In this document: positions 52,380-59,577 of the stretch, piece after piece
Layout of the letters: every line of letters begins with the position of its first letter
Numbering within the stretch: the stretch's first letter is position 1
Origin: Leucobacter sp. UT-8R-CII-1-4
GTDB lineage: Bacteria > Actinomycetota > Actinomycetes > Actinomycetales > Microbacteriaceae
DNA length: 64,000 bases
Assembly (NCBI RefSeq): GCF_030010235.1
Contig: NZ_JASCRS010000003.1
Coordinates: 310,001 to 374,000, forward strand
Reading direction: 5' to 3'
The notes under the pieces: generated by a model
Seen by the model: the letters and a program-made list of their open reading frames with translations, nothing else
Told to the model about the DNA's origin: nothing
Databases searched by the model: none
Made by a program: the position numbers and the translations under genes

Positions 52380-53147
52380 ATGAGCGAAGAGCGAGCAGTC
52401 GGTGCCGACCGCGTGCTGTTGGTGTTGAGTGAATTAGGCAGACATCCCTCTGGTGTTTCACTTGAAGACCTCGCAATTGCTGTTGATGCGCCGAAGTCGA
52501 GCGTGCATCGAGCGCTTGCAACGCTGCGCAAGCGCGGATTTGCCGCTCAAGACGGGCGTGGAAGCTACGTCGTTGGAGACGAACTGCTACGCCTTGCGTT
52601 CACGGTCCACGAGCAGCGACCCGAGAGCGCAAGGGTCGAACCAGCACTGCAACGCTTGAGCGAACGCTTTGGAGAGACCGTGCATTTTGCGGTGCTTGAT
52701 GAGGCCGAGGTGGTGTATCGCGCGAAAGCGGATCCACCCTCGGGCGGAATGCGCTTGACCTCGGTGGTCGGCGGGCGAAATCCTGCTCACGCGACCGGAG
52801 TTGGCAAGCTGCTTCTCGCCGATCGTTTTCGTGACAGTGATTCATTTCTGCAGTGGGCGAAGGCTCGCGCATTGCCCGCGCGCACAGATTCGACGCTGAC
52901 TGACCCGGCGAAGCTTTGGCACGAGCTCGAGCAGATTCGCGAAAGCGGTTTTGCGTTGGATCGAGAGGAAAGCGAGATTGGAGTCGCCTGTATAGCTTTA
53001 CCGGTCTCGCTATCGGCGACAGCCTCAATCGACGGTGCAGTGAGCGTGAGCGCGATTGCGGTACGCACACCACTCGGTGAATTGATTGACCGTGTTGAAG
53101 AGTTCCGGACCGAACTTGGCGCCTTGGCGGTTCGGCTGCGCCCCTAA
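52380..53147 (+). CDS. IclR family transcriptional regulator
   Basis: A 255-residue regulator. N-terminal HTH (about 5-65) with SLEDLAIAVDAPKSSVHRALATLRKRGF; effector domain (about 80-250) including HATGVGKLLLA and REESEIGVACIALPV. AAGGAGAG precedes ATG 52380, so the upstream in-frame extension is rejected. Adjacent to sugar-acid genes; IclR proteins such as KdgR sense 2-keto-3-deoxy acids. Convergent with the GntR gene, 16 bases apart. Confidence 0.9.
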   Translation: MSEERAVGADRVLLVLSELGRHPSGVSLEDLAIAVDAPKSSVHRALATLRKRGFAAQDGRGSYVVGDELLRLAFTVHEQRPESARVEPALQRLSERFGETVHFAVLDEAEVVYRAKADPPSGGMRLTSVVGGRNPAHATGVGKLLLADRFRDSDSFLQWAKARALPARTDSTLTDPAKLWHELEQIRESGFALDREESEIGVACIALPVSLSATASIDGAVSVSAIAVRTPLGELIDRVEEFRTELGALAVRLRP

Positions 53148-53163
53148 CCGGGGCGGGGCAAAG

Positions 53164-53754
53164 TCACTTTGCGGGCAGATGGCTGAGGTGTTTGCGCATC
53201 GCGTCGGCGGCAGCCTGTTGCTGCCCGGACTCAATAGCTTCTACCAGCGTCGTGAGATCGGCGAGGGCCTGTGTGCGCGTTGACTGCAATGAGGCGGTGC
53301 GGCCGCGAGAAGCGCTAATGCGCTGCGTGAGGCTCGCGTAAAGCTCGATGATGACGCTATTTGCGCTGGCCTGCATCACCCGCGAGTGAATGCTCTGATC
53401 GTGAGCGGCGAAGCCTGCCTCATCATTAATCGCGTTGGCTGCGCCCGCAAGTTGGGCGCGCAGATGCGTGAGGTCATCGGCGGTGGCGTGCGTGGCTGCT
53501 TCGCTCGCGGCCCAGGGTTCGATGAGTAGGCGTGCGGCTAGAAGCTCTGAGGCGTCAGTAGCGCGGACATAGATACCGGATCGGTCGCGTGCCTCGAGCA
53601 CGCCGTGCTCAATGAGGGTCGCGATTGCTCGGCGCACGCGGGGGCGTGAGGCTTCGAAGTGTGTGGCGAGCTCACGCTCTGAGGGGAGCCGCTCGCCGGG
53701 TCGATACTCCCGAAGGCTGATCAGGGCGCGCAGTTGCTCGACAAGTGTTGTCAT
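53164..53754 (-). CDS. GntR family regulator, FCD-type
   Basis: A 196-residue regulator, shorter than the other two in the cluster. HTH (about 1-65): LREYRPGERLPSERELATHFEASRPRVRRAIATLIEHGVL. FCD-like C-terminal half contains HDQSIHSRVM and ends in MRKHLSHL. AAAGGAG precedes ATG 53754. It is divergent from the fumarylacetoacetate-hydrolase-like gene with TGGT...ACCA palindromes between, so it likely controls it. Confidence 0.9.
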   Translation of the reverse strand: MTTLVEQLRALISLREYRPGERLPSERELATHFEASRPRVRRAIATLIEHGVLEARDRSGIYVRATDASELLAARLLIEPWAASEAATHATADDLTHLRAQLAGAANAINDEAGFAAHDQSIHSRVMQASANSVIIELYASLTQRISASRGRTASLQSTRTQALADLTTLVEAIESGQQQAAADAMRKHLSHLPAK

Positions 53755-53793
53755 TTGCGTGCTCCTTTGTTTTTGTGTCTGCGATAACTGTAC

Positions 53794-53846
53794 TTGACGC
53801 AGTCGCACCTGGTTACATAATCTGGTACTACCAGTTTGGTTAACCA
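53794..53846 (+). promoter_or_regulatory. Promoter and GntR-type operators before the FAH-family gene
   Basis: TTGACG (53794-53799), 16 bases, CATAAT (53816-53821). Just downstream lie TGGTACTACCA (53823-53833), which fits TNGTNNNACNA exactly, and TGGTTAACCA (53837-53846). Both would block transcription of the gene at 53874; the divergent GntR at 53164 is the likely binder. Confidence 0.55.
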
Positions 53847-53873
53847 GACGCGAATGTGTGCAAAGGAGACACC

Positions 53874-54683
53874 ATGCGTATCGCTAGAATTCAGACTTCA
53901 GAGGGTCCTCGTCTTGCAGTGCAGCAAGATGAACGCTGGCTTGCCGCCGCGCCCGCAGGAGTAACACTCCCGCAAATGCTCGCTCGGGGTGCTGCCTTTA
54001 AAGCTGAAGGCCCAGAACTTGAGGGTGAGGTGCTAGCCCCGCTCATTCCCGGCAAGATCGTTGCCATTGGCCTCAACTACATGGACCACATTCGTGAAGC
54101 CCAGGCAGAGGTTCCGAAAGCTCCATTGGTATTTACCAAGTTCCCATCAAGTGTTACCGGCCCAGACAGTGATGTTGTGATTGACCAGGCGCGTACCCAG
54201 CGGGTCGATTGGGAAGTCGAACTTGCCCTAGTGATTGGCAAACGGGCTCAGCACGTTCAGATCGAAGAAGCTATGGACTACGTCTTTGGCTACACCATTG
54301 CAAACGATATTTCGGCGCGAGACATGCAATTCGGCGATGGGCAGTGGGTACGCGGCAAAAGCCAGGACACATTCTGTCCGCTTGGGCCGACAGTTGTCAC
54401 CGCTGACGAAGTTGCAAACCCTGGTGAGCTTGCGCTTTCAACCCGAGTCAACGATGTTATTAAGCAAGACTCAAATACCCGAGAGTTGATCTTCGGTCTT
54501 GCCGAACTCGTGGCCTACTGCTCTCAGAACTTCACCCTTGAACCCGGTGATGTGATCCTGTCTGGCACCCCGTGGGGATGCGGTGAATTCATGACACCAG
54601 CCGAGCACCTACAGCCCGGCGACATCGTTGAGTGCCGCATTGAAGGCCTCGGCTCGCTCCGCAACACGGTCATCGCCGCCTAG
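53874..54683 (+). CDS. Fumarylacetoacetate hydrolase (FAH) family enzyme
   Basis: A 269-residue metal-dependent C-C bond hydrolase. GLNYMDHIREAQ, the metal pair in DWEVELALVIGK (Glu about 113-115), NDISARDMQ and SGTPWGCG are the family hallmarks. In L-fucose and L-rhamnose type pathways such an enzyme splits 2,4-diketo-3-deoxy acids to pyruvate plus lactate. Its position after three SDRs and two dehydratases fits this. AAAGGAGA precedes ATG 53874; an earlier in-frame ATG is rejected. Own regulator and operator. Confidence 0.88.
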   Translation: MRIARIQTSEGPRLAVQQDERWLAAAPAGVTLPQMLARGAAFKAEGPELEGEVLAPLIPGKIVAIGLNYMDHIREAQAEVPKAPLVFTKFPSSVTGPDSDVVIDQARTQRVDWEVELALVIGKRAQHVQIEEAMDYVFGYTIANDISARDMQFGDGQWVRGKSQDTFCPLGPTVVTADEVANPGELALSTRVNDVIKQDSNTRELIFGLAELVAYCSQNFTLEPGDVILSGTPWGCGEFMTPAEHLQPGDIVECRIEGLGSLRNTVIAA

Positions 54684-54685
54684 CC

Positions 54686-54720
54686 AAGTTGCGCGCAAGC
54701 GTCTAGTTTGCGCGCAACTT
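54686..54720. terminator. Inverted repeat between convergent genes
   Basis: Perfect 13-base arms (54686-54698 and 54708-54720) around a 9-base loop. It overlaps the last codons of the aminotransferase. It probably stops transcription of the FAH-family gene; there is no clear U-tract. Confidence 0.65.
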
Positions 54721-55920
54721 CTGCAGGCGTTCAATCGCAGTATGCAGTGTGTCGTCGCGTTTCACAAAGGTGAAGCGAACCCAATTGGCAAACTCCGCAG
54801 CTGCGGGCGAACCCTCCGCGCAAAATGCGCTGAGCGGCACACAGGCTACGCCGATGTTCTCGGGCAGCCAGCGAGCGAATGCGGCGCCATCTGGTAGCTC
54901 CGAGCTTAAAAACGGCGTCGCGTCGGCACACACAAAATAGGTGCCGTCTGGCCTGAACGTCTCGAAGCCAGCACTCGAAAGCCCCGCAATCAGTACTTCT
55001 CGACGCCTCGCGAGTGTCTCGCGCAGTTCTCGAATATCAGTGTCGCCGTCGATGAGCGCCTGGGCGATAGCGCCTTGGAATGGGGCGCCGCTCGTGAAAG
55101 TAAGAAACTGTTTGACCGCGAGTACGGCGTCAACTAATTCGGCCGGGCCGGTGAGCCAGCCAATCTTCCAGCCTGTGATCGAAAAAGTTTTGCCCGAAGA
55201 AGAAATCGTAAGCGTGCGTTCGGCCATACCGGGCCGACTTGCGAGCGGTTGGTGCCGAGCCTCATCGAAAACCAGGTGTTCGTAGACTTCATCGGTGATC
55301 ACTATCGCGTCGGCACGCTGTGCGGCTGCGGCAATGGCATCAAGTTCGGCTTCGGTGAGCACCGTGCCGGTTGGGTTGTGCGGTGTATTTACGAGGATCG
55401 CCTTGGTGCGATCACTGATCGCACTTTCTAAGGCTTGCAGATCCAATTGAAATCTACCGTCGCGGGCGAGTAGTGGAACGGTGACGTGAGTTGCGCCGGC
55501 CATCGCGATACTCGCGGCATGTGAATCGTAGAACGGCTCGAGCGTGACGACCTCATCGCCTGGCCCGGTGAGCGCGATCAGGGCTGCTGCGATTGCCTCG
55601 GTTGCGCCGGTGGTTACGAGCACTTCACGATCGGGATCGAGCGTGATTCCGTAGTGTTTCGCCTGGTGCGCAGCGATGGCGTGTCGGAGTTCGGCGGTGC
55701 CGCGCCCCGGTGCGTATTGATTGACGCCAGCGCGAATGGCATCGACCGCGAGCTCGCGGATCCACTCGGGCCCATCTTCGTCGGGAAAACCCTGGCCAAG
55801 ATTCGCAGAATCCGTGCGCATCGCAAGAGCGCTCATCTCGGCAAAGATCGTCGGCTGCGCATTGCCAGCCTGATTGAGCAATCCAGTGGCTCCAGCTACT
55901 TCACGCCATCGTTCATTCAC
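54703..55920 (-). CDS. Class I/II PLP-dependent aminotransferase
   Basis: A 405-residue enzyme with the PLP Lys in SSSGKTFSITGWKIGW (about residue 240), NTPHNPTGTV and DEVYEH. The N-terminal LGQGFPDEDGP and C-terminal WVRFTFVK match the kynurenine/DapC-like group in actinobacteria. Possible acceptors are 2-oxoglutarate or pyruvate; the substrate is not settled. Stand-alone gene. ATG 55920 is 92 bases from the next gene on the left of the minus strand. Confidence 0.85.
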   Translation of the reverse strand: MNERWREVAGATGLLNQAGNAQPTIFAEMSALAMRTDSANLGQGFPDEDGPEWIRELAVDAIRAGVNQYAPGRGTAELRHAIAAHQAKHYGITLDPDREVLVTTGATEAIAAALIALTGPGDEVVTLEPFYDSHAASIAMAGATHVTVPLLARDGRFQLDLQALESAISDRTKAILVNTPHNPTGTVLTEAELDAIAAAAQRADAIVITDEVYEHLVFDEARHQPLASRPGMAERTLTISSSGKTFSITGWKIGWLTGPAELVDAVLAVKQFLTFTSGAPFQGAIAQALIDGDTDIRELRETLARRREVLIAGLSSAGFETFRPDGTYFVCADATPFLSSELPDGAAFARWLPENIGVACVPLSAFCAEGSPAAAEFANWVRFTFVKRDDTLHTAIERLQKLRAN

Positions 55921-55959
55921 GTATTCAGCTTAGAGGGCACGTGAAGTGCACGCACAAAA

Positions 55960-55998
55960 ATGCGGGGTCCGGCTGCAGCTTGCAACCGGACCCCGCAT
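55960..55998 (-). terminator. Terminator after the DUF4870-like gene
   Basis: Perfect 13-base arms (55960-55972 and 55986-55998); on the minus strand a U-tract follows. Confidence 0.88.
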
Positions 55999-56012
55999 CA
56001 AAACCGGATCGT

Positions 56013-56663
56013 TTACTTCACCATCGGAACGTTGAAGATGAATGGATCGGTCTTCGCGTTTGAGCGGTAATCAGCCGATACCTTCGCAGCAGCGATGATG
56101 TGGAAGATGAAGAGCACAAAGCCCGCGATACCGAGCAGTACTGCGATCAGGCCGCCGATCACTGGCAAGTAGCCGAGGATCGTAGCAGCGAGTGCAGCAC
56201 CGGTGCGCAGCAGCGAGAAGTTCAGGTTCGCCACGTTAAACTCGTGTGCGCGCTGGTTTCCCTTGTCCTTGCCGACAAAGTAGAAGATCAGCGCTGGGAT
56301 CCAGGCGAAGAACACTGAGAGCCAGTAGTTCAGTACCACGTTGCTCGCCTCTGGGTCGGCGACTGGCTGCTGGTATGGCTGCTGGTAGCCGCCTCCGGGA
56401 GGAGCCTGGTGGCCAGCGGCTGGCGGTGCCTGGTAGCCGGGCGCAGCTGGTGGTGCTGGTGGTGCTGGTGGTGCCTGGTACTGAGGTGCAGCTGGTGGCG
56501 CAGGTGGTGCAGCGTACTGCGGCGCTGTTGGAGCTGCCGGTGGTACCGGTGCGGCTGGTGGAACCGGTGCTGCTGGAGCGACCTGTTCCGGGGCAACTGG
56601 CTGCTCTGGAACGGTCGGCTGCTGAGGCTGCTCACCGTTTGCTTCGGGAGGCAAAGTCGACAT
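56013..56663 (-). CDS. DUF4870-like membrane protein with Pro/Ala-rich N-terminus
   Basis: A 216-residue protein. The first ~110 residues are Pro/Ala/Gln-rich repeats (APPAPPAAPQY type) and the last ~100 form a DUF4870-like domain with about three helices, including YWLSVFFAWIPALIFYFVG and GNQRAHEFNVANLNFSL. Function unknown; the soluble tail probably faces the cytoplasm. AGAGGG before ATG 56663 sets the start; an upstream extension lacks a site. Confidence 0.8.
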   Translation of the reverse strand: MSTLPPEANGEQPQQPTVPEQPVAPEQVAPAAPVPPAAPVPPAAPTAPQYAAPPAPPAAPQYQAPPAPPAPPAAPGYQAPPAAGHQAPPGGGYQQPYQQPVADPEASNVVLNYWLSVFFAWIPALIFYFVGKDKGNQRAHEFNVANLNFSLLRTGAALAATILGYLPVIGGLIAVLLGIAGFVLFIFHIIAAAKVSADYRSNAKTDPFIFNVPMVK

Positions 56664-56800
56664 GACGACCCTCTTCTCTTGTTGGGAACCGTATTGGTTG
56701 TATAAAAAAACTACCGCAGGAATGTGAACTTTTGGTAGTTTCACCAATCTGATTGCACACTTCTTGAGCGAAAACTGTGCAAACCGGCAAAAACGAGTGC

Positions 56801-57487
56801 TTAGAAAATGTCTGGGCTCGGCGTAGCCGCGTGCAGAATCGAGACGTCGGCGTGACGATCGAATCGGTAGCCGGTACCGCGAACTGTACGCACAATGTCC
56901 TGATAGTGGGCAAGCTTGACCCGCAGGCGACGCACGTGCACATCGATGGTGCGCTCATTCGGCGTCTCATCTTCGGGCGCGTCGGCCCAGAGCTTTTCGA
57001 TGAGCTCTTCGCGGCTCACGGTGAGGCCTTCGCGAAGCACGAAGTATTGCAGCAACTCAAACTCGCGGAATGTGAGAGGGGCTGCAATGTTGTCGAGCAG
57101 CACCCGCTTGCGCGACAGGTCGATAGTCACGCCACTGGCTGCGCGATCATCTTCGCTTGGTGCGTGCTGCTGCTTCTGACGTGCAACTGCCGCTGGATCG
57201 CCAAGCGCCAGGCGAACCACATCAACATCGCGGCCGCCGGTGCCCTCTGGGGCGAGCGCGACTGCGGCGTAGGTGCCGGCGTTTGGTGCGAGCTGCGAGA
57301 CGAGCTGCTTGATCTGCGAAACAATCTCGCCGAGCTTCGGGTCGCCCTCAGCGATCTTGTCGTCTGCGAGGCCAACGTAGAGGGCAAACCCACGAACCTC
57401 GGTGCCCTCTGGAACTCGACGTTCCGAGGTGTGTGCCTGAGCGAGGTCTGGGCGAACAGTTGCTGCGGTGCGAGTGATGGTAGTCAT
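56801..57487 (-). CDS. Winged-helix regulator without receiver domain
   Basis: A 228-residue protein. The C-terminal half (about 130-215) is an OmpR/PhoB winged helix: LTFREFELLQYFVLREGLTVSREELIEKLW and IDVHVRRLRVKLAHYQDIVRTVRGTGYRF. The N-terminal half (about 1-110) is not a phospho-acceptor domain; it reads RGFALYVGLADDKI and is unassigned, perhaps a ligand sensor. ATG 57487 gives the best-supported start. A leader with small ORFs and hairpins precedes it on the minus strand. Confidence 0.82.
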   Translation of the reverse strand: MTTITRTAATVRPDLAQAHTSERRVPEGTEVRGFALYVGLADDKIAEGDPKLGEIVSQIKQLVSQLAPNAGTYAAVALAPEGTGGRDVDVVRLALGDPAAVARQKQQHAPSEDDRAASGVTIDLSRKRVLLDNIAAPLTFREFELLQYFVLREGLTVSREELIEKLWADAPEDETPNERTIDVHVRRLRVKLAHYQDIVRTVRGTGYRFDRHADVSILHAATPSPDIF

Positions 57488-57729
57488 GATGATGTGCTGT
57501 CTTTCTGCGGTTGCCACCGTCGGTGGCTGCGGCGCTGCGAGGCCGCGTGTGCTGATTCAGACCAGGCGGCGTTCTACGTGAAACACCCGATCTGTGTGGC
57601 GGTATTCGCCAGGAGCAGCTGGAAGGCCGCTGTGCACGATCCTCGTCAGAAGGAGGATGCAGGCAGGATGCTCGGTTCTTTCGCCGAGCGCTAGGCGTGC
57701 GAAGCTCGAAGCTTTGCTGTTCTCTCGCC
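57488..57729 (-). other. Leader region of the winged-helix gene
   Basis: No gene is seen here. It contains hairpins GCTCGG-N8-CCGAGC (57670-57689) and ATCCTC-N8-GAGGAT (57639-57658). It lies between a possible leader peptide and the regulator start, so it could be a long untranslated leader. The antisense frames look like shadows. Confidence 0.5.
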
Positions 57730-57837
57730 TAGCTGAGGTGCATTCGACAGCACATGACACTACGGCGGCACATCATCATGCCAGCCTGCCCAAAGTTCAC
57801 CTCGCGGGTGGCCTGGGGACGATTCGTGTCAGTCATA
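57730..57837 (-). CDS. Possible Cys-rich leader peptide
   Basis: A 35-codon frame from ATG 57837 to TAG 57730, or a shorter one from one of three ATGs at 57774-57780. Its end reads MMMCRRSVMCCRMHLS. The pattern RRxVxxCRxx resembles the short leader peptides that precede actinobacterial sulfur genes (RRHVDLxRV type) where cysteine supply controls attenuation. No strong start signal was found. It may simply be chance. Confidence 0.3.
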
Positions 57838-57932
57838 AGTCAGAGTTAATCAAAGCATTGCGCTTCATGTCAAATTATTTCTTTGTGTGACGCTCGGCCG
57901 ACGGCCGCAGATCGCGGAACCTCACCCGCGCC

Positions 57933-57970
57933 AAAAAAAGAATCGCCCCGAGCCGTGCCCGGAGCGATTC
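57933..57970 (-). terminator. Terminator after upp
   Basis: GAATCGC/GCGATTC arms with a GC-rich inner stem, one mismatch, and on the minus strand a run of seven U (57933-57939). Confidence 0.88.
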
Positions 57971-57990
57971 AAAACAGATCAAAGTATTTG

Positions 57991-58626
57991 CTAGTCAGCT
58001 GTGCCGTACAAGCGGTCGCCGGCATCGCCGAGCCCCGGCACAATGTAGGCCTGCTCGTTGAGGCCGTCATCGAGTGCGCCGAGCACGAGGGTGACGTTGC
58101 GATCGCCGACGGTCTCGCGAACGGCATTAATGCCCTCGGGGGTGCCGAGAATACAAATCGCGATCACTTCTTCTGCACCGCGATCAAAGAGGAAGTTGAT
58201 CGCAGCTGCGAGCGATCCACCGGTAGCAAGCATCGGGTCAAGCACGAAGCACTGACGCTGTTCGAGATGATCCGGCAGACGCTCGGCGTAGGTTTCAGGC
58301 ACAAGCGTCTCTTCGTTGCGCTTCATACCGAGGAAGCCAACCTCTGCGGTGGGAATCAGCTTCACCATGCCCTCGAGCATGCCAAGACCCGCACGAATGA
58401 TGGGAACAATCAGCGGAGTTGGATGGCTGATTCGCACACCAGTGGTCGTGGTGACCGGCGTTTCGATCTCGATGGGATCGACCTTGACCTCGCGAGTCGC
58501 CTCGTAGGCGAGCAGGGTCATCAGTTCCTCGACCAAGAGTCGGAAGGTAGGCGGAGGCGTGCGCTTGTCGCGCAAAACCGTAAGCTTGTGAGTGATCAGC
58601 GGATGATCCGCAATGACAACGCGCAT
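57991..58626 (-). CDS. upp: Uracil phosphoribosyltransferase
   Basis: A 211-residue salvage enzyme making UMP from uracil and PRPP. PRPP-binding segment [14 protein letters not shown] (about 130-143), [11 protein letters not shown] near 75-85, and the final uracil-binding [10 protein letters not shown]. Normal length for bacterial Upp. ATG 58626 is divergent from tadA with 59 bases between, an arrangement seen in related actinobacteria. Confidence 0.96.
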   Translation of the reverse strand: MRVVIADHPLITHKLTVLRDKRTPPPTFRLLVEELMTLLAYEATREVKVDPIEIETPVTTTTGVRISHPTPLIVPIIRAGLGMLEGMVKLIPTAEVGFLGMKRNEETLVPETYAERLPDHLEQRQCFVLDPMLATGGSLAAAINFLFDRGAEEVIAICILGTPEGINAVRETVGDRNVTLVLGALDDGLNEQAYIVPGLGDAGDRLYGTAD

Positions 58627-58685
58627 GTTTCCAGCTTAGTCGAGGTCTTGGCGAGTGACTGCGCACTTTTTACGAGTGAGGCACA

Positions 58686-59159
58686 GTGGGCAGCATTCCA
58701 CCGAGTGATCGAGAGCGCGAGCTGATGGCTGCCGCGCTTGTCGAGGCACGGGTTGCAAGCGATGCCGGAGAAATTCCGGTTGGTGCGCTTGTGGTCGATG
58801 CGCAAGGCTCGGTGATTGCAACCGGTCGCAATTCTCGCGTGCTTGAGAAGGATCCAACGGCGCACGCCGAGGTGAATGCTATTCGTGAGGCAGCTCGCGT
58901 GTTGAACGACCGAGTGCTTGACGGGTGCACACTAGTAGTCACCCTCGAACCTTGCGTGATGTGCGCTGGCGTCATTCTTGCGGCGCGTATTCCGCGCGTG
59001 GTATTTGGCGCGTGGGACGAAAAAGCTGGTGCGGCTGGCAGCGTCTACGACCTCTTGCGAGATGGTCGATTGCCACACGCGGTACCTGAGGTCGTCAGCG
59101 GAGTAAACGCTGAAGATTGCCAGGCCCTACTTCAAGAGTTTTTTGCCGCACGGCGTTAG
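58686..59159 (+). CDS. tadA: tRNA-specific adenosine deaminase
   Basis: A 157-residue zinc deaminase that makes inosine at the tRNA-Arg wobble position. Zinc ligands His60 (HAEVNA, with catalytic Glu62) and Cys90, Cys93 in EPCVMC. KAGAAGSVYDLLRD is typical of TadA. GTG start at 58686. Essential in most bacteria. Confidence 0.96.
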   Translation: MGSIPPSDRERELMAAALVEARVASDAGEIPVGALVVDAQGSVIATGRNSRVLEKDPTAHAEVNAIREAARVLNDRVLDGCTLVVTLEPCVMCAGVILAARIPRVVFGAWDEKAGAAGSVYDLLRDGRLPHAVPEVVSGVNAEDCQALLQEFFAARR

Positions 59160-59222
59160 AAACTTGACATCGCTTCGTCCGTTGAGCTCGTCAAGATGTG
59201 CGTATTCGATACGCGCGAAAGC

Positions 59223-59525
59223 CTAGTCGAGACCGAGCATCACAATGGCGCTCGTGGTCGGTGGCGTCACATCGGGGTCGATCCAAACATCCGGCTCGAT
59301 GTAAATCACCTTTGCCTCTGGCAGAGCCTTCTGCACGCGACGTTTTGCCTGGGCGAGGATCACCGAGACCTCTTTCATGGTGAGCTCAGAGTCGATATCG
59401 ACCTTTGCGCCAACCACAAGTACTTCGCCGGCATGCGCGACCTGAAGACCGATCACGCGACGAATACTGGCGCCCTCAAGCAGGCTTGCCTCGATCTTTG
59501 CTACGTCTTCGCTGCTCGCCGTCAT
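59223..59525 (-). CDS. Stand-alone CDF C-terminal-like (ZT-dimer) domain protein
   Basis: A 100-residue cytoplasmic protein. VIGLQVAHAGEVLVVGAKVDIDSELTMKEV, then KRRVQKALPEAKVIYIEPDVW, closely resembles the dimerisation domain at the C-terminus of cation diffusion facilitators, but no membrane part is present. It may bind metal or partner with a transporter. AAAGGGGATT before ATG 59525 sets the start. It is divergent from proC with 52 bases between. Confidence 0.6.
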   Translation of the reverse strand: MTASSEDVAKIEASLLEGASIRRVIGLQVAHAGEVLVVGAKVDIDSELTMKEVSVILAQAKRRVQKALPEAKVIYIEPDVWIDPDVTPPTTSAIVMLGLD

Positions 59526-59563
59526 GTCCGAATCCCCTTTGTTCGATGGATCGCCTCCCATCC

Positions 59564-59569
59564 TAGACT
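59564..59569 (+). promoter_or_regulatory. -10 box TAGACT, leaderless proC mRNA
   Basis: TAGACT ends eight bases before ATG 59578, with no Shine-Dalgarno between. This spacing puts the transcript start at or next to the ATG. Confidence 0.45.
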
Positions 59570-59577
59570 TGGTGACT

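Noticed and set aside
56777-57694. 305-codon plus-strand frame
   Set aside because: It overlaps the winged-helix gene antisense and has no family-like motifs or start signal. The winged-helix motifs on the other strand are clear.
57488-57990. Small RNA in the leader gap
   Set aside because: Hairpins exist but no U-tract terminator was found on the plus strand, and there is no clear promoter pair to support a separate transcript.
57883-58725. 280-codon plus-strand frame over upp
   Set aside because: It is antisense to upp, whose PRPP motif and terminator are on the minus strand.
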